Origin: JAVEDQ01 sp035468175
GTDB lineage: Bacteria > Actinomycetota > Actinomycetes > Frankiales > Frankiaceae
Length of the DNA: 25,603 bases
Reading direction: 5' to 3'
NCBI GenBank assembly: GCA_035468175.1
Contig: DATITC010000132.1
Coordinates: 1-25,603, forward strand
Shown: piece after piece, positions 1 to 6,649 of the stretch
How the letters are laid out: the number at the start of each line of letters is the position of its first letter
Position numbering within the stretch: the first letter of the stretch is position 1
The notes under the pieces: model-generated
Seen by the model: only the letters and a program-made list of their open reading frames with translations
Databases searched by the model: none
Told to the model about the DNA's origin: nothing
Translations under genes and position numbers: made by a program

Positions 1-260
1 CACAGCAGGACGGGACACAGCAGGACGGGACACAGCAGGACGGGACACAGAAGGACGGAACGCAGAAGGACGGAACGCAGAAGGACGAGACACAGCAGGA
101 CGGAACGCTGCAGGACGAAACGACGCCTGGCGAGGCGCGGACGCCGTTCGCCGACAGCGGCGCCATGGCGAGCGGCATGCTGCCGGTGGACGAGTGGGGC
201 ACGGGCGACCGCGAGAAGCCGCAGGAGACTCCGAAGGACGAGCTCGACAGCGACGTCTGA
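1..260 (+). CDS. C-terminal part of an unknown protein with pentapeptide tandem repeats (5' end outside window)
   Basis: An open frame enters from the left edge (codons from base 3) and ends at TGA 258-260, giving 85 visible residues. The first 40 are eight tandem pentapeptides of the type Q-Q/K-D-G/E-T. The last 45 are non-repetitive, acidic and hydrophilic, and end ELDSDV. There is no membrane segment or recognisable domain. The repeats stay perfectly in frame and the substitutions (Q/K, G/E) keep the reading frame and polarity, which supports real coding. The stop abuts the stop of the convergent PHP gene with no base between. The function is unknown; a flexible, polar C-terminal tail is all that can be inferred. 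The domain that would identify the protein lies upstream of the window. Confidence 0.7.
   Translation, partial: QQDGTQQDGTQQDGTQKDGTQKDGTQKDETQQDGTLQDETTPGEARTPFADSGAMASGMLPVDEWGTGDREKPQETPKDELDSDV
3..122 (+). repeat. 15-bp tandem repeat, eight units, coding QQDGT-like pentapeptides
   Basis: Eight consecutive 15-bp units start at 3, 18, 33, 48, 63, 78, 93 and 108. The first three are identical (cagcaggacgggaca); later units diverge at single positions. The array may continue to the left of the window. The period is a multiple of three, so copy-number change would lengthen or shorten the protein without a frameshift. Confidence 0.9.
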
Positions 261-1295
261 TCAGGTGGCCGCGGCCCAGGCCATCAGCTCGTCGGCGGAC
301 CACGTGTTGACGATCTTCTCGACCGGCACGCCCGTCGCCGCCGCCCGTTCACAGCCGTAGGGCTGCCAGTCGAGCTGGCCCGGGGCGTGGGCGTCGGTGT
401 CGATCGACACCCGGCATCCCGCCTCGATCGCCAGCCGAAGCAGGCGTTTCGGGGGGTCGAGCCGCTCCGGCCGGCAGTTGATCTCCACGGCGACGTCGAA
501 GCGCGCACAGGCAGCGAACACCAGCTCCGGGTCGAACTCCGACTCGGGGCGGGTGCGTCCGCTGCGACCACCGCTGGTGACGTTGCGTCCGGTGCAGTGG
601 CCGAGGATGTCGAGGTGCGGGTTGGCGATGGCCGCGACCATCCGCGGAGTCATCTCCTCGCTCGGCATGCGCAGCTTCGAGTGCACCGACCCGACCACGA
701 CGTCCAACCGTTCGAGCAGCTCGGGCTCCTGGTCGAGGGTGCCGTCGAGGTTGATGTCCACCTCGATGCCGGTGAGGATCCGGAACGGTGCCAGCTCCTC
801 GTTGAGCCGGGCGACCACATCGAGCTGCTCGCGGAGCCGTTCCGGGGGCAGGCCGTTCGCGACGGTCAGCCGCGGTGAGTGATCCGTGAGGACGATGTAC
901 TCGTGGCCGAGATCGCGCGCCGTCCGGGCCATCTCGTCGATCGGGGAACCGCCGTCCGACCAGTCACTGTGCACATGGCAGTCACCGCGGAGCGCGACGC
1001 GGATCTCGGCGCCGCCCTCGACCACCGGCCGGCCGCCGGTGGCCTCCAGCCGACGCAGGTAGACCGGCACTTCCCCGGCCAGTGACTCGCTGATCGTCCG
1101 CGCGGTCACCTCGCCGATGCCGCTGAGCTCCCTCAGGGTGCCCTCCGCGGAGCGGGTGGCGATAGCCTCCTCGCCGAGGTCGTGTACGACGGCGGCCGCG
1201 GTCCGGAACGCCCGCACCCGGTAGGTGGGTTCGCGGGACCGTTCCAGCAGGTAGGCGATGCGCTGGAGGTCCTCGCGCGGATCCCGCGCAGCCAC
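261..1295 (-). CDS. HhH-PHP domain metal-dependent hydrolase (PolX C-terminal type)
   Basis: This 344-residue protein has a helix-hairpin-helix segment (about 51-72, around LSGIGEVTA) followed by a PHP domain (about 102-340). Metal-binding motifs are visible: H107 and H109 (CHVHSD), D138-H139 (TDHS), E178 (GIEVD), H205 (SVHS), H233 (GHCTGR) and D301/H303 (TDAH). The order matches the C-terminal half of bacterial PolX polymerases, but the polymerase beta-like nucleotidyl transferase core is absent. The family acts as phosphoesterase or 3'-5' exonuclease using two or three metal ions; the substrate here is unknown. The GTG start (1293-1295) sits one base after the stop of the PAP2/lipid kinase gene, so the two are probably translationally coupled. 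Histidinol phosphatase is the other PHP assignment, but the HhH part favours a nucleic acid role. Confidence 0.85.
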   Translation of the reverse strand: MAARDPREDLQRIAYLLERSREPTYRVRAFRTAAAVVHDLGEEAIATRSAEGTLRELSGIGEVTARTISESLAGEVPVYLRRLEATGGRPVVEGGAEIRVALRGDCHVHSDWSDGGSPIDEMARTARDLGHEYIVLTDHSPRLTVANGLPPERLREQLDVVARLNEELAPFRILTGIEVDINLDGTLDQEPELLERLDVVVGSVHSKLRMPSEEMTPRMVAAIANPHLDILGHCTGRNVTSGGRSGRTRPESEFDPELVFAACARFDVAVEINCRPERLDPPKRLLRLAIEAGCRVSIDTDAHAPGQLDWQPYGCERAAATGVPVEKIVNTWSADELMAWAAAT

Positions 1296-1296
1296 G

Positions 1297-2763
1297 TCAG
1301 TCCTCGGGGCGGTAGACCAGCAACCGCTTCGGGTGCTTGGTCAACCGCAGCTCGGGCAGCGCCTGCGACACCTCGCCGTCGAGGGCCATCACCAGATCGT
1401 CAGTGCCGTCTGAGCGCCGCAGCTCGAGGTGGGACGCCAACCGCTGCTCGTACACCCGGGACCGACCGAGCCGGCCGGAGAGCACGGCGGCCAGCAGCCG
1501 CGTCCGGGCGAGCGGCGCCTCGGCGTCGACCATCCGGATGTCGAGCAGGCCGTCGGTCAGGTCGGCGCGGAAGGTGGGGGCGAAGCCGGACGGCGAGTAG
1601 TGCCCATTGCCGGCGAAGAGCAGCCACAGTTTCCGGTGCTCGCCGTCGACCACGAGATCCAGCGGCTCCCCCCGCCGGATCACCCGTACCAGCGCGATGA
1701 GCACCGACGGCCATTTGCCGAGGTACTCCTCGAGCCGTTCGCGGGTGGCCACGATTTCCGGGTAGCCGCCGAGGCTGGCCGTGTTGAGGAAGATCTCGGT
1801 GTCGCAGCCGTCCACCCAGCCGATCTCGACGGCGGCCGCGGTGCCGGCCCCCACGGCTGCCGTCGTCTCATCCGCGCCGTCGATGCCGATGTCCTGGGCG
1901 AAGTGGTCGAGCGTGCCGCCGGGGAACACGGCCAACGGCAGGTCGGCGTCCACCGCAATACGGGCGGCCGAGTTGACCGTCCCGTCCCCGCCGACCACAC
2001 CGAGAGCCCTGGCGCCGGCGGCGGCGGTCCGCAGCGCAGCGGCGACGTCCTCCGGCTCGCACTCGCGGACGTCAGCGGCGGGCAGGGCCTGGCGGATGTC
2101 GTCAGCGAGCGTGCCCTTACTCGCTTTGCCGGACGAGCGGTTCACGACGACGGTAAGGCCCAGCCCGTCGTGCAGCGCGGGAGTTGCGTGGCTCACCGTG
2201 TGGCCCTTCGCCGGCCGGCTCGGGCGCCGCGGCCAGGTCCGGGTGGTGAGTAGCGCGCAACCGGCACCGACCAGGATCCCGCCGAGGACGTCGCCGGGGT
2301 AGTGGACGCCGGTGTAGACCCGCGAGTAGGCGACGCCGGCCGCGACGATTCCGACCGCGGCTCCCGCCTTCGGTGTCTCCAACGCCACACCGACGGCGAA
2401 TGCGGCTGCAGACGCCGAGTGTCCGGATGGGAACGAGAGTGTCGACGGCTGTTGCCGCAGGCGACGGGCCAGCACCACCTGGTCCAGCGGGGGGCGGCTT
2501 CGGCGGAACGAGAGCTTGGCCGGGATGTTCGCGACGGGACTGGCGACCGCGGCGGCGAGCAGTCCGCGCACCGCGGCCCGGCGGCGTCTGCCGCGCGTGA
2601 GACCGAGGCCGCCGGCGACCGCCAACCACAGGAGGCCATGGTCCGCGCTGCGGGACAGCCGGGGGAGGACGGCGTCGAGGAACGGTGAATGCGTCCCTGC
2701 GACGCGGTGGAAGAGCTCGAGGTCCTTGGTCAGGAGACGGCCACGTTCGACTGACCCGATCAA
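1297..2763 (-). CDS. PAP2 phosphatase / diacylglycerol-sphingosine kinase fusion
   Basis: Two-domain protein of about 488 residues. The N-terminal half is a PAP2-type lipid phosphatase: K83...R90-P91, PSGHS 112-116 and SRxxxGxHxxxD 147-158, with several hydrophobic helices. The C-terminal half is a lipid kinase: VVNRSSG 206-212, GGDGT 258-262 and PGGTLDHFA 281-289. Such fusions could remove and replace phosphate on membrane lipids or isoprenoid carriers; the actual substrate is not shown by the sequence. I chose TTG 2763 because an AGGAG sits about five bases upstream and the PAP2 homology starts just after; GTG 2787 is an alternative. The frame stays open to 2958 but that part overlaps the upstream gene and looks non-native. 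It lies 91 bp downstream of the ssgB-like gene and is coupled to the PHP gene. Confidence 0.88.
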   Translation of the reverse strand: MIGSVERGRLLTKDLELFHRVAGTHSPFLDAVLPRLSRSADHGLLWLAVAGGLGLTRGRRRRAAVRGLLAAAVASPVANIPAKLSFRRSRPPLDQVVLARRLRQQPSTLSFPSGHSASAAAFAVGVALETPKAGAAVGIVAAGVAYSRVYTGVHYPGDVLGGILVGAGCALLTTRTWPRRPSRPAKGHTVSHATPALHDGLGLTVVVNRSSGKASKGTLADDIRQALPAADVRECEPEDVAAALRTAAAGARALGVVGGDGTVNSAARIAVDADLPLAVFPGGTLDHFAQDIGIDGADETTAAVGAGTAAAVEIGWVDGCDTEIFLNTASLGGYPEIVATRERLEEYLGKWPSVLIALVRVIRRGEPLDLVVDGEHRKLWLLFAGNGHYSPSGFAPTFRADLTDGLLDIRMVDAEAPLARTRLLAAVLSGRLGRSRVYEQRLASHLELRRSDGTDDLVMALDGEVSQALPELRLTKHPKRLLVYRPED

Positions 2764-2854
2764 CGGCTCTCCTCGTTCGGCCTGCACCCGACCATGATCT
2801 TCGCATGGCCGCCGTCGATCACGTCGACCGCACCTGGAGGGGTGCGGACCGGGT

Positions 2855-3271
2855 TCAGCCGGCGCGAAGTCCTTCGATCTCGGCGTCGAGGTCCAGGAAG
2901 TCGGACTCGGTGCCGCTCGGAACCACGGCGAGGGTGCTGAGCAGGAACTCGACGACAATCGTCAATGAGAGCACGAAGGTCGCCGCGCCGTGCGGACTGC
3001 GGGTGTGCAGGAACACGCAGCGGGCGCCATCCTGCTCCCCCGGCCAGATCTGCACGTCACCCTCCCCGATGGAGGCGGTGATCCCCTGCTCCAGCAGGTC
3101 GCGCGCAAAGATCCAGGTGACCCAGTGGTCGCCGTCGACCAGGAAGCGCAGCGTGATGGCGTAAGGGTCGTGCCGGGAAAAGGAGAACTGCGAGGTCACG
3201 GGAAGGGGTGGGCCTCCAGCGACTACCAAGTCGGCGACGAGGTCGGTGGTGACGGTCGATGAGACAGGCAT
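2855..3271 (-). CDS. ssgB: SsgA/SsgB-family sporulation and cell division regulator
   Basis: A 138-residue protein, the usual size of SsgA-like proteins. Family hallmarks are seen: DPYAITLRF near residue 35, VTWIFARDLLEQG, a GDVQIWP strand and a C-terminal VPSGTES...DLDAEI segment. In Streptomyces, SsgB helps position FtsZ at sporulation septa. The family is confined to actinobacteria, mostly those that sporulate or form complex mycelia. ATG 3269-3271 was chosen because AAGGA lies five bases upstream and the protein then starts MPVSSTV, as expected; the frame extends further upstream to 3379 without a better signal. The long AT-richer leader to about 3420 could hold the promoter, but I see no clear -10/-35 pair. 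The symbol reflects the closest family member by memory; another Ssg paralogue is possible. Confidence 0.85.
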   Translation of the reverse strand: MPVSSTVTTDLVADLVVAGGPPLPVTSQFSFSRHDPYAITLRFLVDGDHWVTWIFARDLLEQGITASIGEGDVQIWPGEQDGARCVFLHTRSPHGAATFVLSLTIVVEFLLSTLAVVPSGTESDFLDLDAEIEGLRAG

Positions 3272-3537
3272 TCCATTCCTTCTGGCGAGGCTCGGACCTG
3301 AGGGGGTCAAAGCGCGGGCGAGAACTCGGTCGTTAAGGTTGTCTCCGTTTCCCGGACCCGCTAATACAACGAGTGGCAAATACGCACAGAGATCAACTAT
3401 GTCCTACTTGTCCTTTGTGTGCAGTTCTTCGGCCCCGGAGAGTGACGGAGTGAGCACTCCCTCGGCCGAGTCGGCCGCCTGAGGTGACTGCTCCGTCCGG
3501 CCAGGTGGCGTCCCACTTGGTCGGTCTTCCCGCCGAA

Positions 3538-3623
3538 GCTGACATCGGTCCCGCCGGAGCTGACATCGTTTCTTGCGGCGACATCAGACCAGATGTCGGG
3601 ACCACACCTCATCTGATGTCAGC
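3538..3623. promoter_or_regulatory. Cluster of five GACATC/GATGTC motifs, possible operator array
   Basis: GCTGACATCG occurs at 3538-3547 and 3559-3568, exactly 21 bp apart. CGACATC at 3579-3585 and GATGTCG at 3592-3598 form a perfect inverted repeat with a 6-bp spacer. GATGTCAGC at 3615-3623 is the inverse of the first two. Five half-sites in 86 bp upstream of two divergent genes, two of them two helical turns apart, suggest a binding region for a dimeric regulator. No regulator is assigned. Confidence 0.4.
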
Positions 3624-3644
3624 GCCGGAAGTACGACTGTTGCC

Positions 3645-3695
3645 CCTCGGGTTGTGTTGTGCCTCGGGTTGCGTTGCCCCCCGGGTTGCGCCGGG
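3645..3695. repeat. 17-bp tandem repeat, three units
   Basis: Units at 3645-3661, 3662-3678 and 3679-3695 share the core of cctcgggttgcgttgcc with a few substitutions. 17 is not a multiple of three, which argues against this stretch being translated. Confidence 0.7.
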
Positions 3696-3891
3696 GGACC
3701 TGCGGCGCACGGGCGGTGCGAGTCCTGCCGAATCCTGCAGCGACTGCAGCCGAGAGAGACTGATCACCTCGGGAAGCCCCGATGCCTGGAACGGCGTGGA
3801 CTGCAGCGTGAGCCCAGCGGCGAGCAGCAAGACGGCTCGGGAAACTGACGTTCTGGCCGCGATCCGCGTGGCGCGACGATAGGTCCCCGTT

Positions 3892-4797
3892 GTGCATCCG
3901 GCGTCCACCCGCCGCCTGCTCCTGTCCGTCACCGCCGCTGTGGCCGTCGCGGCGCTACCGGGCTGCGGAGCGCAACCGGACGGTGCCGCCCCGCACAGTC
4001 CGGCCGGCGCTCCCACGGCCGCGAAGTCCCCCGTTCTCAGCGCCGCGAACCCGCCGACCACCGACCCGCGTCTCATCGCTCAGCGCGCCAACGTCCCGGT
4101 CCTGTGCTTCCACCAGATCCGCGACTGGCGTGCCTCGGACAGCCCGGGCGACCGCGGCATCATCACCCCGCCGACCGTGCTCGCCCGACAGATCGATCAG
4201 CTCGCCCGGGCCGGGTTCACCCCGATCACCGACGACGCGCTCTACGCCCACCTGACCACCGGCTCGGCGCCGCCGCCCAAGCCGATCCTGTTGACCTTCG
4301 ACGACGGCAGCGAGAGCCAGGTTGCGAATGCCCTGCCGATCCTCGAACGGCACCACTTCCCGGCCACCTTCTTCGTGATGACCGTCGTGCTCGACAAGCA
4401 GAACTGGATCACCCGCCAACAGGTCAAGGCGCTTCCCACCAAGAGCGTGACGATCGGGTCCCACACCTATGACCACCATGCAGTGACCGGCTACTACGGC
4501 ACCGTTTTCCAGGTGCAGCTGGTCCAGCCGCGAGAGTTGCTGAGTCGAATCGTTGGCCGCCCGGTCACCGACTTCGCCTACCCGTACGGCAGCTGGCGGC
4601 ATTCGTCGCTGCCGCATGTGCGGGCGGCCGGCTATCGGATGGCGTTCGGACTGGACACCGCGGCCGACTCGACCGACCCGCTGCACAGCTACCCGCGGCG
4701 GATCGTTCCCCCGACCTGGACGGAACCGCAGCTTCTCGCCGCCGTCGCCCGCGCGGCCCACCCCACCTCCATCGGCGCCGAGGGAGGTGGCGACTAA
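3892..4797 (+). CDS. Polysaccharide deacetylase lipoprotein (NodB/CE4 fold)
   Basis: A 301-residue protein with a lipoprotein signal: RR at 7-8, a hydrophobic stretch and the lipobox LPGC with Cys25. A Pro/Ala-rich spacer precedes the NodB domain (about 67-285). Motif 1 is TFDDG 135-139 (catalytic Asp and metal-binding Asp), motif 2 is SHTYDHH 190-196 (metal His residues), motif 3 is YPYG 230-233. This arrangement predicts a metal-dependent deacetylase of N-acetylated cell-wall or capsule sugars, tethered outside the membrane. The start is GTG 3892-3894, giving a well-formed signal peptide; no strong ribosome binding site is seen (aggtcc is the nearest). It is a single gene, flanked upstream by the repeat-rich gap and downstream by a convergent hairpin. 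The natural substrate cannot be told from the sequence. Confidence 0.88.
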   Translation: MHPASTRRLLLSVTAAVAVAALPGCGAQPDGAAPHSPAGAPTAAKSPVLSAANPPTTDPRLIAQRANVPVLCFHQIRDWRASDSPGDRGIITPPTVLARQIDQLARAGFTPITDDALYAHLTTGSAPPPKPILLTFDDGSESQVANALPILERHHFPATFFVMTVVLDKQNWITRQQVKALPTKSVTIGSHTYDHHAVTGYYGTVFQVQLVQPRELLSRIVGRPVTDFAYPYGSWRHSSLPHVRAAGYRMAFGLDTAADSTDPLHSYPRRIVPPTWTEPQLLAAVARAAHPTSIGAEGGGD

Positions 4798-4814
4798 CCC
4801 TGCGTCGAGGCACT

Positions 4815-4844
4815 GCTCGGCTCGGCGGGCGGCCGGAGCCGAGC
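4815..4844. terminator. Hairpin between convergent genes, likely bidirectional terminator
   Basis: GCTCGGCTC (4815-4823) and GAGCCGAGC (4836-4844) form a perfect 9-bp stem with a 12-base loop. It lies between the deacetylase stop (4797) and the stop of the convergent small gene (4846). No U-tract follows on either strand, which is common in high-GC actinobacteria. Confidence 0.6.
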
Positions 4845-4845
4845 G

Positions 4846-5040
4846 TCAGTCGGCGAGCGACATGCCGTCCGAATACGACTCAAGGGCACCGTCCGCGTTG
4901 CGCCGGCGACGAGGCCTCGGGTGTCGCTTCTGATCGAGCTGATCGTCAGACGCGAGGCGGATCGACTTGAGGAGATCGTCCTTGTCGTCCTTGGGAAGAC
5001 CGGTCAGCAGGCTCTCGAGCACTTTGTCATCAGAAGTCAT
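4846..5040 (-). CDS. Small charged protein of unknown function
   Basis: A 64-residue protein starting at ATG 5040 with GGAGA about seven bases upstream; the frame extends to 5088 but without a ribosome binding site there. The N-terminal half is predicted helical and acidic/basic (DKVLESLLTGLPKDDKDDLL), followed by a run of Arg/Lys with prolines (RHPRPRRRR) and an acidic end. No membrane segment and no recognised domain. It lies 169 bp downstream of the YkgJ-type gene on the same strand and ends two bases from the terminator hairpin. The dense mix of charges might suggest nucleic acid or protein binding, but the function is unknown. Confidence 0.5.
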   Translation of the reverse strand: MTSDDKVLESLLTGLPKDDKDDLLKSIRLASDDQLDQKRHPRPRRRRNADGALESYSDGMSLAD

Positions 5041-5209
5041 CGGCCGTCTCCGAACGGGGGGTGACGACAGGCCGAGCCAGCCCATCATCTGGGGAGGGCT
5101 GGGGCTCAGCCGCAGAGGAGGCTACCAGCCAGATTTCGTATTACTGCCGGTAGCACCTGGGCCCGACGAGACAAGTTCTTCAATTTGCAGACGGGCCCCA
5201 GACGACGGA

Positions 5210-5791
5210 TCAGCGCCGTCGCTTCTTCTTGCCGACGGGACGGGCCCGGCGCCGCAGCGCGGCGATGAGGTCAGGTTCCACGCTGGCGTCGCCCTGCATG
5301 TAGCGCAGGAGCAGCGGTCGCATCGCAGGGTCGCGCGCCAGGGCGGAAATGTGCTCGGAGATGCCCGGATCGTCGGACCCGCCGATCTGCCGGCTGCGCT
5401 CCAGGAACTCGTAGCCCTCGGCCTCGCTCAGCTCCCGGCTGGGGCGGCAGCCGAAGGGGCACCGCATCAGCTCGGTCATGCCCCAGAGGCGGCAGATCAT
5501 CGGGCGGACCGGGTGCACTCCGCAGGTGCGGAAGGGACCAAGGGCCGGGCAGGCATCGACGGTGCCGGTCTCGCGGAAGCGTTCGGCCGCCTCCTGCGTG
5601 TAGCCGGGGATCGTGACACCGAGTTCGGCGATGCGGCTGCGCTCGGTGTGGCTCATGTCCACGGGCCCGCAGCTGTGCCAGCACTGCCCGCGACATTCGA
5701 GGTACGGCAGCTCGTCGTAGAGCGCGTCGAGGGCCGCGACCCGGTCCGGATCCGGTGAGCTCGCGGCTGGATCGCGGGAGACCTCGGACAT
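5210..5791 (-). CDS. YkgJ-family (UPF0153) cysteine cluster protein
   Basis: A 193-residue protein with the cysteine pattern of the YkgJ family: CRGQCWHSCG near residues 33-42, then CPALGPFRTCGVHP, MICRLWG and CPFGC. These cysteines probably bind zinc or an iron-sulphur cluster. The C-terminus is a basic tail (ARPVGKKKRRR). The family is widespread and its role is not well established. ATG 5791 is preferred because the protein then begins MSEVSRDP; the frame is open to 5821 but that part lies in a tandem repeat. The upstream flank is a five-unit 16-bp array ending four bases before the start codon, so promoter or ribosome binding signals must sit in or behind the repeat. Only a weak GGTAG precedes the start. 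Confidence 0.8.
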   Translation of the reverse strand: MSEVSRDPAASSPDPDRVAALDALYDELPYLECRGQCWHSCGPVDMSHTERSRIAELGVTIPGYTQEAAERFRETGTVDACPALGPFRTCGVHPVRPMICRLWGMTELMRCPFGCRPSRELSEAEGYEFLERSRQIGGSDDPGISEHISALARDPAMRPLLLRYMQGDASVEPDLIAALRRRARPVGKKKRRR

Positions 5792-5795
5792 CGAT

Positions 5796-5875
5796 CTACC
5801 GTAGCGCCGACCTACCGTCACGCCGACCCACCGTCACGCCGACCCACCGTCACGCCGGCCCACCATCACGCCGAC
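5796..5875. repeat. 16-bp tandem repeat, five units, 5' of the YkgJ-type gene
   Basis: Units of 16 bp start at 5796, 5812, 5828, 5844 and 5860, with consensus ccaccgtcacgccgac. The outer units are the most divergent. The period is not a multiple of three, so the array is probably non-coding. It occupies the leader or promoter of the minus-strand gene at 5210-5791. Confidence 0.8.
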
Positions 5876-5931
5876 TTGCTGCTCCCGGGGACGAACCGAT
5901 CTGACGTGGGTCCGCGGCTGCTTGACACGCG

Positions 5932-6005
5932 TAGGGCGGGTGGGGCTCGAACCCACGACCCAAGGATTATGAGTCCTCTGCTCTAACCAGCTGAGCTACC
6001 GCCCC
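5932..6005 (-). tRNA. tRNA with CAT anticodon (elongator Met or Ile2)
   Basis: A 74-nt cloverleaf reads on the minus strand: 7-bp acceptor starting GGGGCGG, D-arm GCTC/GAGC, anticodon stem GAGGA/TCCTT with loop CTCATAA, T-arm GTGGG/CCCAC with loop TTCGAGC, discriminator A. CCA is not encoded. The 1:72 pair is G-U. It is not an initiator (no three G-C pairs at the bottom of the anticodon stem). Whether C34 is converted to lysidine (Ile2) cannot be decided by eye. Confidence 0.92.
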
Positions 6006-6066
6006 GAGGCCCCGAGTCTCGCACGGCGACCCCGCGGGAGCCGGTGCGAAGGGCTGCTTCAAGGGG

Positions 6067-6139
6067 CTCCCGCGACTGGACTCGAACCAGTAACCTGCCG
6101 GTTAACAGCCGGCTGCTCTGCCAATTGAGCTACGCGGGA
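6067..6139 (-). tRNA. tRNA-Asn (GTT anticodon)
   Basis: A 73-nt cloverleaf on the minus strand: acceptor TCCCGCG/CGCGGGA fully paired, D-arm GCTC/GAGC, anticodon stem GCCGG/CCGGC with loop CTGTTAA, T-arm ACTGG/CCAGT with loop TTCGAGT, discriminator G. No encoded CCA. It lies 61 bp upstream of the CAT tRNA and could share its transcript. Confidence 0.95.
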
Positions 6140-6243
6140 CCGTTGGGCCGTCTACACGGCCGAACGGCCTTTGATGCTAGCTCATCAGCCAGAGTGGGAA
6201 CGCTGCCCACGAGCCTGAGCTGCCCCACCTGGAGGACGACCCC

Positions 6244-6525
6244 ATGCGTTACCGCCTCACCTTCCTGCTCGGCGTCGGCGCCGGCTACGTCCTCGGCGCG
6301 CGCGCCGGTCGCGAGCGGTACGACGCGCTGATGCGCAGCTTCCGGGACGCCAAGGAGCAGCCCGGCGTGCAGAGCGCTGCGGGCGTGGTCGCTGCGCAGG
6401 CCAGCGGCCTGGCCCAGAAGGCGAAGTCCGCGGTCTCGGCGGCTGTTGGCGGTAGCGAGACCGACAGTGCCTACCCGGCGACCCCCCTCAACTCGAGCCC
6501 GAACGGGCTCGGCGGTTCCGCCTGA
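6244..6525 (+). CDS. Small YtxH-like membrane-anchored protein
   Basis: A 93-residue protein starting at ATG 6244, eight bases after GGAGG. The N-terminus (MRYRLTFLLGVGAGYVLGAR) is a short hydrophobic, Gly-rich segment that could anchor it in the membrane; it continues into a basic amphipathic helix (AGRERYDALMRSFRD) and an Ala/Lys-rich helix. The tail is polar (YPATPLNSSPNG). The GYVLGARAGRERYD signature is common in short actinobacterial proteins grouped with YtxH-like stress proteins. The function is unknown. It is divergent from the two tRNA genes and 124 bp upstream of the SRPBCC gene, so it may be a single gene or the first of that group. Confidence 0.75.
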   Translation: MRYRLTFLLGVGAGYVLGARAGRERYDALMRSFRDAKEQPGVQSAAGVVAAQASGLAQKAKSAVSAAVGGSETDSAYPATPLNSSPNGLGGSA

Positions 6526-6566
6526 CCTGCACCACATCGCAGCGGCGTGCCGTGTTCCACATGACC

Positions 6567-6590
6567 GGGTAACGACCGGTTGCATTACCC
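6567..6590. promoter_or_regulatory. Inverted repeat GGGTAA/TTACCC upstream of SRPBCC gene
   Basis: Perfect 6-bp arms (6567-6572 and 6585-6590) are separated by 12 bp, about 60 bp before the SRPBCC start. It could be an operator; the GGGTAA arm also resembles a -10 element used by actinobacterial stress sigma factors, but no matching -35 is seen at the right distance. Confidence 0.3.
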
Positions 6591-6649
6591 TCTGACGTAC
6601 CGGGCACGTCCTTCTTCGTTCCCAACAATCTCGATGAAGGAGGAGCCAC

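Larger units (their letters stand above)
3272..3891. other. Non-coding divergent intergenic region with two kinds of repeat
   Basis: This 620-bp gap lies between the divergent ssgB-like gene and the polysaccharide deacetylase. Open frames exist on both strands (for example 3484-3882 plus) but they run through short repeats, lack ribosome binding sites and give low-complexity, unrecognisable products. Two structures stand out and are listed separately: a cluster of GACATC/GATGTC motifs (3538-3623) and a 17-bp tandem repeat (3645-3695). Around 3360-3420 the base composition is noticeably more AT-rich than elsewhere. Confidence 0.6.

Noticed and set aside
1..122. Direct repeats as a CRISPR array
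   Set aside because: The 15-bp units are contiguous with no spacers and encode an in-frame pentapeptide.
2764..2958. N-terminal extension of the PAP2/lipid kinase protein
   Set aside because: The extra 65 residues are Ser/Pro/Arg-rich, overlap the end of the ssgB-like gene and precede a good ribosome binding site with TTG start at 2763.
3484..3882. Plus-strand open frame of 132 codons in the intergenic region
   Set aside because: Runs through the 17-bp tandem repeat and the half-site cluster; the product is unrecognisable and there is no ribosome binding site.
5922..5927. TTGACA on the plus strand as a -35 box
   Set aside because: A matching -10 would fall within the antisense strand of the CAT tRNA, and no plus-strand gene starts there.
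5932..6139. tRNA pair as integration site of a mobile element
   Set aside because: No integrase, no direct repeat of a tRNA 3' end and no compositional break nearby.
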